Positions 1 to 12,982 of a stretch of 64,000 nucleotides of DNA are shown piece after piece. The DNA comes from Afipia birgiae 34632 (GTDB lineage: Bacteria > Pseudomonadota > Alphaproteobacteria > Rhizobiales > Xanthobacteraceae). The first letter of the stretch is position 1. Each line of letters opens with the position of its first letter. Location: the NCBI RefSeq assembly GCF_000308295.2, contig NZ_HG326652.1, positions 583,601-647,600 of the forward strand. The letters run 5' to 3'. The translations under genes were made by a program, and so were the position numbers. Below the pieces are notes generated by a model. It did no database searches, was not told the DNA's origin, and saw only the letters and a program-made list of their open reading frames with translations.

Positions 1-142
1 CGTGCGCGGCGACGACACGTTCGAAGCCGGTATTCCGGAATCGTTCAACGTGCTGGTCAAGGAAATGCGCTCGCTCGGCCTTAACGTCGACCTGCACAAT
101 TCCAAGCTGGGTCCGACGACCACGTCCGAGGCGGCCGAGTAG
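1..142 (+). CDS. rpoB: RNA polymerase beta subunit, C-terminal end (partial)
   Basis: The first 47 codons in frame 2 encode the C-terminal tail of the beta subunit of RNA polymerase and end with TAG at 140-142. The stretch with [16 protein letters not shown] is the conserved end of bacterial RpoB, which contacts beta-prime. The gene begins outside the window. rpoC starts 124 bases downstream on the same strand, the usual rpoBC pair. Identification rests on the conserved C-terminal motif and the neighbour, and is firm despite the short piece. Confidence 0.93.
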   Translation, partial: VRGDDTFEAGIPESFNVLVKEMRSLGLNVDLHNSKLGPTTTSEAAE

Positions 143-152
143 TCAAGATTTC

Positions 153-176
153 ATGCCCGGCCTTCAGGCCGGGCAT
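153..176. other. GC-rich hairpin between rpoB and rpoC
   Basis: A perfect 10-bp stem ATGCCCGGCC / GGCCGGGCAT encloses the loop TTCA. No T-run follows, so it is not a standard intrinsic terminator. It may be a processing or stabilising hairpin in the rpoBC transcript. A closely similar stem occurs between tuf and rpsJ (17885-17908). Confidence 0.6.
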
Positions 177-266
177 CCGCGCCTTACTGAACGTCGGGCA
201 GGGCGCGAGACGCGATAAGAATTTCGAATTTGCTGCCGGTGACGATCGGCACGCGAGGAGAACACG

Positions 267-4466
<4,200 letters not shown>

Positions 4467-4499
4467 TTTCACGCCAGTTGGCGTGTCAGCCATGAAATT

Positions 4500-4528
4500 A
4501 AAGGCCGCCCCTGGGGCGGCCTTTTTGT
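4500..4528 (+). terminator. Intrinsic terminator of rpoBC
   Basis: A stem of AAGGCCGCCCC and GGGGCGGCCTT with a minimal loop is followed by TTTTTG, beginning about 35 bases after the rpoC stop. This is a textbook Rho-independent terminator and separates rpoC from the LuxR-type gene. Confidence 0.9.
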
Positions 4529-4651
4529 TATGGTGAGGAACTTTTTCAGCGCGTCGCGTGTCTACCATAGTGTGACTGTCTCCCGGCTTTTCGCCGGGTC
4601 TGGATACTTCGAAGTTTTCGATTTGTTATTTCGCGATATCGCGAGGGTCCT

Positions 4652-5776
4652 TTGCCACAGTACGAGCGCCTCATCGCGGCGATTGAAGCGATATATGCCG
4701 CCGCGGCCGATCCATCGTGTTGGCCGGTAGCCCTCGAAGCCGTCACGAAGTGCTTCGACGATGTCGGGGCAATCCTCATTTACGGAAGGGATGACGGCAG
4801 CTTCGGCGTCATCGAATCCCCGTCGATCAGAGAGGTTAGTGCCGAGTACGCGCGGCACTGGAGCGATCGTGACATCCGCGCGATCCGAGCCCGCGAGCGG
4901 GGCTATTTCTTCAAGCGAGACGTCATTACCGACCGCGATCTCCTGACGCCCGAGGAAATGGAGGCCGACCCGTTTTACAGCGATTTCCTGCGGCGGCATG
5001 GCTTGAAATACTTCGCGGCGGCGACTGTCTCTCCAGACCCTCACATCGAAGTGGCCCTGAGCGTTCAGCGCGCGATTGGCCGTCCCGAGTATTCGGACGA
5101 CGAGTTGAAGATGCTGGAGCAGCTTGCTCCGCACGTGGAGACGTCGCTGCGCCTGAGTATTCATTTGATGGACGCGCAGGCCATGAATTCCGGGATGGGC
5201 ACGGCGATGGCCCGTATCGGCATCGGCGTTTTCGCGCTGGATTCGATGGGTCGTGTGGTGTCGTCCAACGCGGCGTCGCAGGCGCTGCTGGGTGACGGCT
5301 TGAACATCGTGAACGATCGTCTCGTGCTGGCAAATCCGGCGGCGAGCGGGGAGGCGGTTGCCGCGATCCGGAATGCGCTCGACGGCAATCGCATTATCCT
5401 GTCGCAGGAAACCAAGCCGATCCTGGTTCATCGCCAGCATGCCAGCCGGCCGCTCGCATTGTACGTGCTGCCGATCCCCGCGAAGACTACAGGGAATGGC
5501 TTTCTCACCCGGGCTCGCGCCATCGTCCTCCTGATGAACCCGACGGCTGACGGTGTTCCCGATCCGACGCTGATCCGTGATGTTCTTGGTGTAACGCTGG
5601 GGGAAGCCCGGATCGCTGCGCTGGTCGGTTCCGGCTTGTCGCCGAAGGAGGCCGCTGAGCGGCTCGGCATTGCCGAGGAGACCGCGCGCTCGGTTCTGAA
5701 GCGGGTGTTTTCCAAGGTCGGGGTGTCGCGCCAGAGCGAGCTCGCCGCCATGATGGCAAGGCTCGTGATCAAGTAG
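4652..5776 (+). CDS. LuxR-family helix-turn-helix transcriptional regulator
   Basis: The gene encodes a 374-residue protein. Residues about 310-370 form a GerE/LuxR-type helix-turn-helix, with the typical run LGEARIAALVGSGLSPKEAAERL and the recognition-helix part IAEETARSVLKRVFSKVGV. The N-terminal 300 residues do not resemble a receiver domain (no conserved phospho-aspartate context) and may be a PAS/GAF-like sensory part; the ligand is unknown. The start is a TTG with GAGGG a few bases upstream; no good ATG lies near. The gene stands alone between the rpoC terminator and a non-coding stretch. It could control the biosynthesis/export genes downstream, which is inference from position only. 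Confidence 0.85.
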   Translation: MPQYERLIAAIEAIYAAAADPSCWPVALEAVTKCFDDVGAILIYGRDDGSFGVIESPSIREVSAEYARHWSDRDIRAIRARERGYFFKRDVITDRDLLTPEEMEADPFYSDFLRRHGLKYFAAATVSPDPHIEVALSVQRAIGRPEYSDDELKMLEQLAPHVETSLRLSIHLMDAQAMNSGMGTAMARIGIGVFALDSMGRVVSSNAASQALLGDGLNIVNDRLVLANPAASGEAVAAIRNALDGNRIILSQETKPILVHRQHASRPLALYVLPIPAKTTGNGFLTRARAIVLLMNPTADGVPDPTLIRDVLGVTLGEARIAALVGSGLSPKEAAERLGIAEETARSVLKRVFSKVGVSRQSELAAMMARLVIK

Positions 5777-6315
5777 CGCCTGTGACTGAATGGAAAACTT
5801 GCTGTCGAATAAACCTAGGTCAGCAAAGGAATTTGCTTATTGGCGGGTACGTCGAACAGCTTTCACCCATATGGGGGATGAATAATACCACCGCCTTCTT
5901 AGTCTGTGGCCATTCTGTGACCAACCAAGACGTGCGAGCGATTTGGGGCAGGGCATTCAAACGGCGAGAATAATTTGAAGCCATAGGACATGATCGCCAC
6001 GCGGTGATTATTTTGGTGTTCGTGGCTCCGGATAGTGAGTTTCTTCCTCCATGGGTCGGCTTTTGCCGGCCCATTTTCTTTCTGGACGGATTCCGCTCCG
6101 CGGAACCAGGCGGCTGGCCCGCGCTGGATTGCAGCCTCCGGCGCCCGGCGGATTCGGCCGAAACGGCCGGTAATTGCCCCCTTTTAAGCACTTTGAGGCT
6201 TTTTCGCGCGGGATCGTGGTTTGTTCATCTTCCCTTCAGATGAAAAACGCATTTGTTTAGGCAGAGTTAGACCGGCGGTAAGTCCCAAAACGCCGGCGAG
6301 GGGCGAAAAAGCAAC
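5777..6315. other. Intergenic region, no convincing gene
   Basis: These 539 bases hold no gene that I can support. A short open frame near 5782-5973 has no ribosome-binding site and no recognisable motif. The first half is noticeably richer in A+T than the flanks. It contains the hairpin listed at 6051-6075 and ends with the leader of the FAD-oxidase/methyltransferase gene. Confidence 0.5.
6051..6075 (+). terminator. Terminator-like hairpin
   Basis: The inverted repeat ATGGGTCGGC / GCCGGCCCAT with loop TTTT is followed by TTTTCTTTC. It could end a transcript coming from the LuxR-type gene about 275 bases upstream. The stem has one mismatch/bulge, so the call is moderate. Confidence 0.55.
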
Positions 6316-8370
6316 ATGCTCGATCTGGCGATAGTCGGCGGTGGCCCGGGTGGGCTGATGAGTGCGTGGTACCTCAAGAAGAAGCTTGGGGCGCTCTGCC
6401 GCATCACGATCTATGAAGCCTCCGATCGCGTTGGCGGCAAGGTCCTGACCAAGACGTTCGACACCGCGCCCGCCATGTACGAGGCGGGGGTCGCCGAGAT
6501 CTATGATTACTCGATGACTGGCCCTGATCCGTTGCGCGAGCTGGTCCAGCACTTCGGCCTGCAGACGATCCCGATGGACGCCGAGCAGGTGCAACTCGAT
6601 GGCGAACTGCTCGACGACGTGCCCGGCATGCGCCGCAAGTACGGCGCGCAGACCGCGAAGGCCATCGAGGACTTCCGCAAGCTCTGCGCCGGCATGGTGT
6701 CGCCGATCGAATACTATGAAGGCGTCGGCGCGCACGACAACGAACATCCATGGGCCTACGTCAGCGCCGAAGAACTGCTGGATCGCGAAGTGGCTGATCC
6801 GGTTGCCAAGCGATTCCTGAAAGTCATGGCGCGTTCCGACATCGCCACCGAGCCGCACAACACCAACGGCCTCAATGCGCTGAAGAACTTCGTGATGGAT
6901 GTGGACGGCTACATTGGCCTCTACTCGATCCAGAACGGCAACGAGCAGCTCATCCACAGCCTGCAAAGCGAAATCGAAGCCGATATCCAGTTGAACCATC
7001 GGGTTCTCAAGGTCGGCAAGGCGGATTCCGGGCGCTACGCCATCAACATGATGAACGGCAAGGGGCCGATCACCAAAGAACACGACCTCGTTGTGATGTG
7101 CCTTCCGCATTCGTGGCTGACGACCATGCGCTGGGACGGCGAACTGCTGCGCCATTCAATGGTGAAGCACATCGCCTACTTCGATCGTCCGGCGCACTAC
7201 CTGCGGGTGTCGATCCTGTTCGACGAGCCGTTCTGGGGCGACAAGGTTCCGGGCGCCTGGTGGATGTCCGAGGCGTTCGGCGGCTGCTGCGTCTACGTCG
7301 AAGGTGCCCGTCACGATGTCGGCCGTCATGGTGTGCTGAACTGGCTGATCCCGGGCTCCGATGCGCTGGCCTTTGCCAACCTGAGCGACAAGGAACTGAT
7401 CGACGCGGCGATCAAGTCGCTGCCGAAGTCGTTGGGCGATGCGCGCGCACATTTCCTCGAAGGCAAGACCCATCGCTGGCTGTCGTCGGTAAACTGCATT
7501 CCGGGCGGATTGCCTGCGCGCGATGTGATGACCAATCATCATCCCGAGCCGCACGAGCATCCGGGCTTTGTCGTCGTCGGCGACTATCTGTTCGACTCGA
7601 CGCTGAACGGGCTGCTGGACTCCTCGGATGCCGCGACCGACATCATCCTGACGCAGATGATCAAGCTGCGTTACGAGCGCGGCGAGGGTGGCAACGTGCC
7701 GTCCGACAAGATCGATCGCGCCTATTTCGACAATTACCGCAACCAGGGTCCCTACGGCGAGGTCTGGAACAAGTTCACTGATCCGGACTATCTCACCAAC
7801 CTGATCAAGATCGTCTGGAACCGGGCCAAGGGCTACAGGCTGCTGGTCGCCGGCTCGGCGAGCGGCGAACTGGTCGGCGCGCTGCGCGAACGCGGCATCG
7901 ATGCCTGGGGCATCGAAAACAACCGGTACATCCATGGCAAGACGCCGAAGGCGCTGCGCAAGTACAACAAGCTCGGCTCGCTCACCAAGCTGCCGTTCAA
8001 GGCCGGCGAGTTCGACTTCGTATTCGAAACCAGCCTCTGCCACGTCTCGGAAAAGCAGGTGAAGCGCGCCGTCCGCGAGCTCAATCGCGTCGTAAAGACC
8101 GGTTTTGTGTTCGGATCGATCACCAGCGACATGGCGGCGGCGCTGATCGACCGCTACGACCTGCTGCGCGGTGTCAAAAAGTTGGGCACGTGGTGGGAAT
8201 GGTCCGAACTGTTCTTCAGCAACGGGTTTGACCTCTCCATGCATCGCCGCGACACCACGGACGCAGTGTGGGATGCGACGCTTGCGGCCAACAAGGGGCC
8301 GGGCGACTGGTACGCGGACGCGGACAGCCTGCGCTATTCGTTCTTTGACAAGATTGCCGACGACGACTAA
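6316..8370 (+). CDS. FAD-dependent amine oxidase-like protein fused to a class I methyltransferase
   Basis: The gene encodes a 684-residue two-domain protein. Residues 3-40 carry the FAD/NAD-binding Rossmann motif (VGGGPGGLMSAW, then the acidic end YEASDRVGGK), the pattern of the amine oxidase/phytoene desaturase/protoporphyrinogen oxidase superfamily; this part runs to about residue 450. From about residue 505 a SAM-dependent methyltransferase fold appears: motif I VAGSASGELVGAL, the acidic end of strand 2 in WGIEN, and FDFVFETSLCHV as the motif IV region. One chain could thus oxidise and methylate a substrate. It is followed 76 bases later by an ABC exporter on the same strand. The substrate is unknown; cytoplasmic location is inferred from the lack of signal or membrane segments. 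Confidence 0.8.
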   Translation: MLDLAIVGGGPGGLMSAWYLKKKLGALCRITIYEASDRVGGKVLTKTFDTAPAMYEAGVAEIYDYSMTGPDPLRELVQHFGLQTIPMDAEQVQLDGELLDDVPGMRRKYGAQTAKAIEDFRKLCAGMVSPIEYYEGVGAHDNEHPWAYVSAEELLDREVADPVAKRFLKVMARSDIATEPHNTNGLNALKNFVMDVDGYIGLYSIQNGNEQLIHSLQSEIEADIQLNHRVLKVGKADSGRYAINMMNGKGPITKEHDLVVMCLPHSWLTTMRWDGELLRHSMVKHIAYFDRPAHYLRVSILFDEPFWGDKVPGAWWMSEAFGGCCVYVEGARHDVGRHGVLNWLIPGSDALAFANLSDKELIDAAIKSLPKSLGDARAHFLEGKTHRWLSSVNCIPGGLPARDVMTNHHPEPHEHPGFVVVGDYLFDSTLNGLLDSSDAATDIILTQMIKLRYERGEGGNVPSDKIDRAYFDNYRNQGPYGEVWNKFTDPDYLTNLIKIVWNRAKGYRLLVAGSASGELVGALRERGIDAWGIENNRYIHGKTPKALRKYNKLGSLTKLPFKAGEFDFVFETSLCHVSEKQVKRAVRELNRVVKTGFVFGSITSDMAAALIDRYDLLRGVKKLGTWWEWSELFFSNGFDLSMHRRDTTDAVWDATLAANKGPGDWYADADSLRYSFFDKIADDD

Positions 8371-8445
8371 TCGCTTAAGGAGCGGCGGCCATCCGGCCGT
8401 TGCCACAAGTGATTGCGGCCGTTTGGCCGAGCAGCGACGGTTTAG

Positions 8446-10407
8446 ATGCCGACCAGGCCGCCCACCTCGGATACCGACAAGCCAGTGTCGGGCAAGCCGC
8501 CCGATGACGAAGCTGCTCGCCTGGCCGCGGCGGCTCAGGCCGATATTCCCGCTGCGCCGGAGCCCGATGATATCGACGACGATGATGACGACGAGGACCT
8601 CGTCGCCTTTACCGCGAGCGAGGCAGCGGGCGCGTTCGCAACCCTGTGGCGGTTCACCTGGCCGCAGCTGCGCAACTACAAGACCTGGCTGAGCTTCGTC
8701 GCGATCGGCCTTTTCATCGAGACGTTGTTCAACGTCATCATGCCGCTCAGCCTGAAATTCCTGATCGACGACGCGCTCGGCGAAGAAGATTTCCATGCGC
8801 TCTACACCATCCTGACCGTGCTGGCGGTCGCCGGCATCATCACTTCTATCGTCGCGGTCTGGTACGAGCGCTGGGATGCGCGGCTGGCGGCCGCCGTCAT
8901 CTCGGACGTTCGTGGACGGCTGTTCGAGCATGTCCAAAATCTGCCGGCGGCGTTCTTCGGACGTACCAAGCGCGGCGAGATCCTGTCGCGGTTTTCCGTC
9001 GACATGGCGGGCTATGAATCCTCGGTCAAGCACTTCGCCAACAGCGCGATGCTGCCGTTCCTCGAACTGATCGCCGGCATCGGCCTGATGATCTGGCTGA
9101 ACTGGCAGCTGGCCGCCGTGGCGCTGCTGATATTTCCCATCACCCTGATCGGTCCGCGCATCCTGACGCCGAAAGCGGTGCAGGCGAACTACGAGCAGAA
9201 GGTCAACGAATCCGCGATCCTCGGCGTGGTGCAGGAGAACGTCGCGGCGCAGATGGTGGTGAAGGCATTCGGCCTGCAGCGCAAGGCGTTCGGCTGGTTC
9301 ACCTTCCGCAACAACGCGGCGCGCCACTCGATGGCTGACGCAACATTTCTGTCGACCATGGTGGAACGCACTGTCACCGTGTCGGTGCTGCTGCTGCATC
9401 TGATCGTGCTGGCGATCGGCGCATATCTCGCCACCATCGGCAAGATTTCCATCGGAACCTTCGTCACCTTCGAAAGCGCGTTCTGGGAAATCTCGTACAA
9501 TATCGCCCATCTGATGCACTTCATTCCCGTCGCGATCCAGGCCGCCGCCGCCGTTCGCCATATGGAAGAACTGCTCGACGAGCCGACGCGCGGCGCCGAC
9601 CGGCCCGGCGCGCCGGATCTGCCGCGGATCACCGACAACATCACCTTCGACCGCGTCGTCTTCAAATACGAAGGCAGCGACACGGTGGTTCTCGACGGTC
9701 TCTCGCTCAAGATCAGCGTCGGCAAGAACATTGCCATCGTCGGACCGAGCGGCTCCGGCAAGAGCACGCTGCTCAATCTCATTCTGCGGCTCTATGTGCC
9801 GAACGAGGGCAGGGTGGCCATCGACGGCGTCGATATCCGCAAGGTGACGCGCGACTCCCTGCGCAACAGCATGGCGGTGGTGTTCCAGGAAAACATGCTG
9901 TTCAACATGTCGATCCGCGAGAACATCCGTCTCGGCAAGGAAGGCGCGACCGACGCCGAGGTCGAGGATGCAGCGAAGAAGGCCGAGATTCATCGCTACA
10001 TCATGACGCTGCCGCAGAAATACGACACGGTGGTCGGCGAGCGCGGCGATACGCTGTCCGGCGGCCAGCGCCAGCGCATCGCGATCGCACGCGCCATCGT
10101 CCGCAATCCGTCGGTGCTGCTGCTCGATGAAGCGACGTCGGCGCTGGATCAGACCACGGAAGCCGCGATCAATCGTACGCTGCTGAAGGTCGCCAAGGGC
10201 CGCACCATGATCTTTTCGACCCACCGGCTGACGTCGGTTGTCGACATGGACGAAATCATCGTCATCAGTAACGGCCAGGCGATCGAGCGTGGTCCGCATG
10301 CCGAGTTGCTCAAGGCTAACGGCATGTACCGGAAGCTATGGGACGACCAGCTTCACAAGTCGCATCATCCCGCCGAGGATGACGACGACGATGATGATGA
10401 CGATTGA
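8446..10407 (+). CDS. ABC exporter, fused permease and ATPase, with acidic tails
   Basis: The protein has 653 residues and is a half-transporter of the exporter (type IV ABC) class. Residues about 75-370 form a six-helix transmembrane domain. The nucleotide-binding domain carries Walker A GPSGSGKST near residue 435, signature LSGGQRQR near 537, Walker B LLLDEATSALD near 558 and an H-loop in FSTHRLTSV. It should act as a homodimer in the inner membrane. Both termini are strikingly acidic: a DDIDDDDDDED run near residue 45 and an Asp-rich last ten residues. The position after the oxidase/methyltransferase suggests it exports that pathway's product. The cargo cannot be read from the sequence. 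Confidence 0.92.
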   Translation: MPTRPPTSDTDKPVSGKPPDDEAARLAAAAQADIPAAPEPDDIDDDDDDEDLVAFTASEAAGAFATLWRFTWPQLRNYKTWLSFVAIGLFIETLFNVIMPLSLKFLIDDALGEEDFHALYTILTVLAVAGIITSIVAVWYERWDARLAAAVISDVRGRLFEHVQNLPAAFFGRTKRGEILSRFSVDMAGYESSVKHFANSAMLPFLELIAGIGLMIWLNWQLAAVALLIFPITLIGPRILTPKAVQANYEQKVNESAILGVVQENVAAQMVVKAFGLQRKAFGWFTFRNNAARHSMADATFLSTMVERTVTVSVLLLHLIVLAIGAYLATIGKISIGTFVTFESAFWEISYNIAHLMHFIPVAIQAAAAVRHMEELLDEPTRGADRPGAPDLPRITDNITFDRVVFKYEGSDTVVLDGLSLKISVGKNIAIVGPSGSGKSTLLNLILRLYVPNEGRVAIDGVDIRKVTRDSLRNSMAVVFQENMLFNMSIRENIRLGKEGATDAEVEDAAKKAEIHRYIMTLPQKYDTVVGERGDTLSGGQRQRIAIARAIVRNPSVLLLDEATSALDQTTEAAINRTLLKVAKGRTMIFSTHRLTSVVDMDEIIVISNGQAIERGPHAELLKANGMYRKLWDDQLHKSHHPAEDDDDDDDDD

Positions 10408-10425
10408 TCGGTGAAGGGGCAGCTA

Positions 10426-11592
10426 TTACGGCTGCGCCGTCCGTCGAACGGACAGCGTTTCCCGCGCATGACGCAACGCGCCGACACCGGCGCGATGCAG
10501 GAAGCGGATCCAGCGCCGGACATGCCACGACAGTCCGGTATTGATGGAAATCGAACGCAGGTCGTAAGCCTGACGATGTGAGGAGGCGTCGTTGGCGCAC
10601 TTCTCCGGGTCGTCGTAGAATTGTGAAATCTTCGACGCGTCCATGCCCGCGCTGGCGAGCCACGCGGGAATGTAGGCGTTGCACAGGCGCTGCACGTCCA
10701 TGAACACCTTGCCCGTGCCTGTGCCGGCAGCAGGGCACGACGTGCAGAACGCATCGCCGACCAGAACGATGCCGGCTTGCCGGTGTCCTTTGGTGACGTA
10801 CAGATCCGCCGGTCGAATCTTGATCACGCCATCGACCTTGAACTCGCCGGCGATGGCGCGAAGGTTCGGCATCAGCTCGTGCATCGCTTGCTCGGGCGTC
10901 TGGCGCATCCGGCGCAGCCACGGATCGTCCATGCCGCGATAGACCATGAGGTTGGCGCGCATGGCGGAGCCAATCGGAAACAGCGTCAGATAGGACATCT
11001 GCGCCGCAGAGCTTTCCGTGAAATAGGTCAGCGCCGGAAATCCAAACGCGTCGTGGCCGACCGGCACGACATTGAATCCGACCGTGATGGAATGACAGGG
11101 GCTGATGACCTCGCGCTCGATGCCGAGGGTGTGGCGCAGGCCGATGTTGAGGCCGTTCGCCAGCACGATTAGCCGCGCGGAAATTTCCTCGCCGTTCGAC
11201 AGCGTTACCGTCTGGCGATCCGGACTGGTTGCAACGGCGGTGACCTTGGCTTCGATGAAATCGACGCCGTCCGGGATCTGACGGCGAACGGTATTGACGA
11301 GGTCATCGTAGATGATGCCGTGCTGGTCGCTCGGCTTCTTGTCGAGCAGGCGTCCCAGCCGGGCGGTCCACGCGCTCCGATCGAGCGTGGTGGCGGCAAG
11401 CACCGCATCCGCGATACCGGTTTTGCGCAGGAGGTCGAGCTGATAGCCGCCAAGCTTTTCGCAACGGAAGTCGGGCGGATAGATTTTGTGCGGATCGATC
11501 AGGATTGCGGAGATGCCGGCGCGGCCGAGCATCGCGGCGGCCATCGACCCCGCAAGCCCGCCGCCGATGATGGCGATGTCCGTGTGCCGCAT
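10426..11592 (-). CDS. FAD-dependent monooxygenase/halogenase-like oxidoreductase
   Basis: The protein has 388 residues. An N-terminal dinucleotide-binding motif IIGGGLAGSMAA is at residues 8-19, and the second FAD contact GDAFCTSCPAAGTGTGKVF lies near residue 290, as in p-hydroxybenzoate hydroxylase-type monooxygenases, geranylgeranyl reductases and tryptophan halogenase relatives. No halogenase WxWxIP motif is seen, so halogenation is not claimed. AGAGGCG precedes the ATG. The gene converges on the ABC exporter, with only 18 bases between the stops, and is divergent from the acyltransferase at 11852. It probably belongs to the same uncharacterised pathway. Confidence 0.8.
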   Translation of the reverse strand: MRHTDIAIIGGGLAGSMAAAMLGRAGISAILIDPHKIYPPDFRCEKLGGYQLDLLRKTGIADAVLAATTLDRSAWTARLGRLLDKKPSDQHGIIYDDLVNTVRRQIPDGVDFIEAKVTAVATSPDRQTVTLSNGEEISARLIVLANGLNIGLRHTLGIEREVISPCHSITVGFNVVPVGHDAFGFPALTYFTESSAAQMSYLTLFPIGSAMRANLMVYRGMDDPWLRRMRQTPEQAMHELMPNLRAIAGEFKVDGVIKIRPADLYVTKGHRQAGIVLVGDAFCTSCPAAGTGTGKVFMDVQRLCNAYIPAWLASAGMDASKISQFYDDPEKCANDASSHRQAYDLRSISINTGLSWHVRRWIRFLHRAGVGALRHARETLSVRRTAQP

Positions 11593-11851
11593 GTTGCGCC
11601 TCTTTTCAGCTACGTAGCATTGCAGCTGGAAACTCGACTAAAGCTTGAACGAAACATGGTGAACGGCTGATGAGGTTAATACCGCAAAAACGCGTGTATT
11701 AACGATTTAAATGGTTGCGGCTTGCCTGTGTCGGGCGGTCGCAGCATTAATGGTTCCCGGGGTAGCTTTGGTTCCTGGATCACGGTCCTGCACCGCAATC
11801 CGGCACCGCGAGAATGCGGCTTCGACTCGCTTCGACGCAGGTTTGGCCTTC
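11593..11851. promoter_or_regulatory. Divergent intergenic region
   Basis: These 259 bases separate the divergent FAD oxidoreductase and acyltransferase genes and should hold both promoters. The AT-rich part at 11635-11712 (GAGGTTAATACCG, TGTATTAACGATTTAA) is the likely promoter zone. No clear -35/-10 pair can be assigned. Confidence 0.4.
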
Positions 11852-12982
11852 ATGATTTCAGTTACCGTCGCATCGCCGGGCCAGGACCTTACCGCGCAGT
11901 GGAATGATCTCATCCGCCGCGCGCCCGGCAACGCATTCATGAATCCGGTCGCGCTCAAGGCGGCGTTCGACACCATGTTCGCGGCGGTTCACGTGCTCAT
12001 GGCATGGGAAGAGGGCGCCGAGTCCACACGGCTGGTGGGGCTCTGGGCCTTGCAGCATCGCAACGTCATGATGTTCTGGCCGGCACTGCTCGAGGCCCGC
12101 CCTTACAACTATGCATTTCTGTCGACGCCGGTGATTGATCCTGCCTTTGCCGCCGAGGTTATGCCTGCGTTCTTTGCCGCGATCCGCAAAAACCCCGCGC
12201 TGCCGAATGTCGTCAGCCTGAAGGAAATGGATGCCGACTCGCAGGCCTATGCGGCAATTCAGAAGCTGATCGCGGACGAGCATCACGCGCATCTGACGCT
12301 GACCCGCAGCCTGCGGCCGTCGGTGTCGCGGGAGAAGGGCGTGAAGACGTCGGGCTCGACCCGCAAGAAGTTGCGGCAGGACTGGAACAGGCTGTCGGCT
12401 CTGGGCAACCTGCAGATGGTCAACGAGCGCATCGCGGGCCCGACCAAGGCCGCCTTCGAACAGTTCCTCGATCTCGAAAGGCGAAGCTGGAAAGGGGACA
12501 AGGGCACGGCCATCCTGTGCAGCGAGCGGGATACCGAATTCACCCGGCGGCTGATTGGCGACCTTGCGGCCGACGGCAATGCCTCGGTGGCCCTGTTGCG
12601 CCTCGACGGGCGGGTCATTGCAGCCCAGGTGCTGATGTATTGCGGCACCACAGCCTACACCTGGAAAATCGCGTTCGACGCCGAATTCGCCAGGTACTCG
12701 CCGGGCGTGCTGCTGGTCGACAAAATGACCGAGCAACTCTTCGCAGCGACCGATGTGCAGGCCATCGATTCGTGCTCGGCGGAGGGGAGTTTCATGGCCC
12801 AGATCTGGACCGGCCGGAAAACCATGGTCGACATGGTGGTCGATGTCGGCTCCAGCCATTTGCTGGTGTTCGGCATGGAGGCCGCCCGTCAGTACGGCTA
12901 TGAGCGGCTGCGCGATCTGCGGGACTGGCTGCGGTCGACCTCTCTGATTCCGGCAAAGCGGCGGCTGGCTCCGACGGCATGA
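11852..12982 (+). CDS. FemAB/CelD-like GNAT-fold acyltransferase
   Basis: The protein has about 376 residues from the chosen ATG; the open frame extends 47 codons upstream, but that part looks non-coding. The layout matches the BioF2/CelD-like acetyltransferase family (GNAT fold): an N-terminal region with WNDLIRRAPGNAFMNP, a central basic stretch TRKKLRQDWNRL, and a C-terminal half with LERRSWKGDKGTA, VALLRLDGRVIAAQVLMY and the cluster YTWKIAFDAEFARYSPGVLL. Such proteins transfer acyl or aminoacyl groups, often to cell-surface or secreted products. The gene lies next to the FAD enzymes and the exporter, consistent with a tailoring step. Substrate unknown. Confidence 0.75.
   Translation: MISVTVASPGQDLTAQWNDLIRRAPGNAFMNPVALKAAFDTMFAAVHVLMAWEEGAESTRLVGLWALQHRNVMMFWPALLEARPYNYAFLSTPVIDPAFAAEVMPAFFAAIRKNPALPNVVSLKEMDADSQAYAAIQKLIADEHHAHLTLTRSLRPSVSREKGVKTSGSTRKKLRQDWNRLSALGNLQMVNERIAGPTKAAFEQFLDLERRSWKGDKGTAILCSERDTEFTRRLIGDLAADGNASVALLRLDGRVIAAQVLMYCGTTAYTWKIAFDAEFARYSPGVLLVDKMTEQLFAATDVQAIDSCSAEGSFMAQIWTGRKTMVDMVVDVGSSHLLVFGMEAARQYGYERLRDLRDWLRSTSLIPAKRRLAPTA

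Noticed and set aside
5782-5973. A 63-codon frame after the LuxR-type gene
   Set aside because: No ribosome-binding site, no recognisable pattern and atypical composition; left as intergenic.
7156-10299. A 1047-codon minus-strand open frame across the oxidase and ABC genes
   Set aside because: Antisense to two clearly coding genes with motifs; composition is that of a shadow frame.
10426-11592. Flavin-dependent tryptophan halogenase
   Set aside because: The GxGxxG motif fits, but the WxWxIP halogenase motif is not seen, so only a general FAD oxidoreductase is called.
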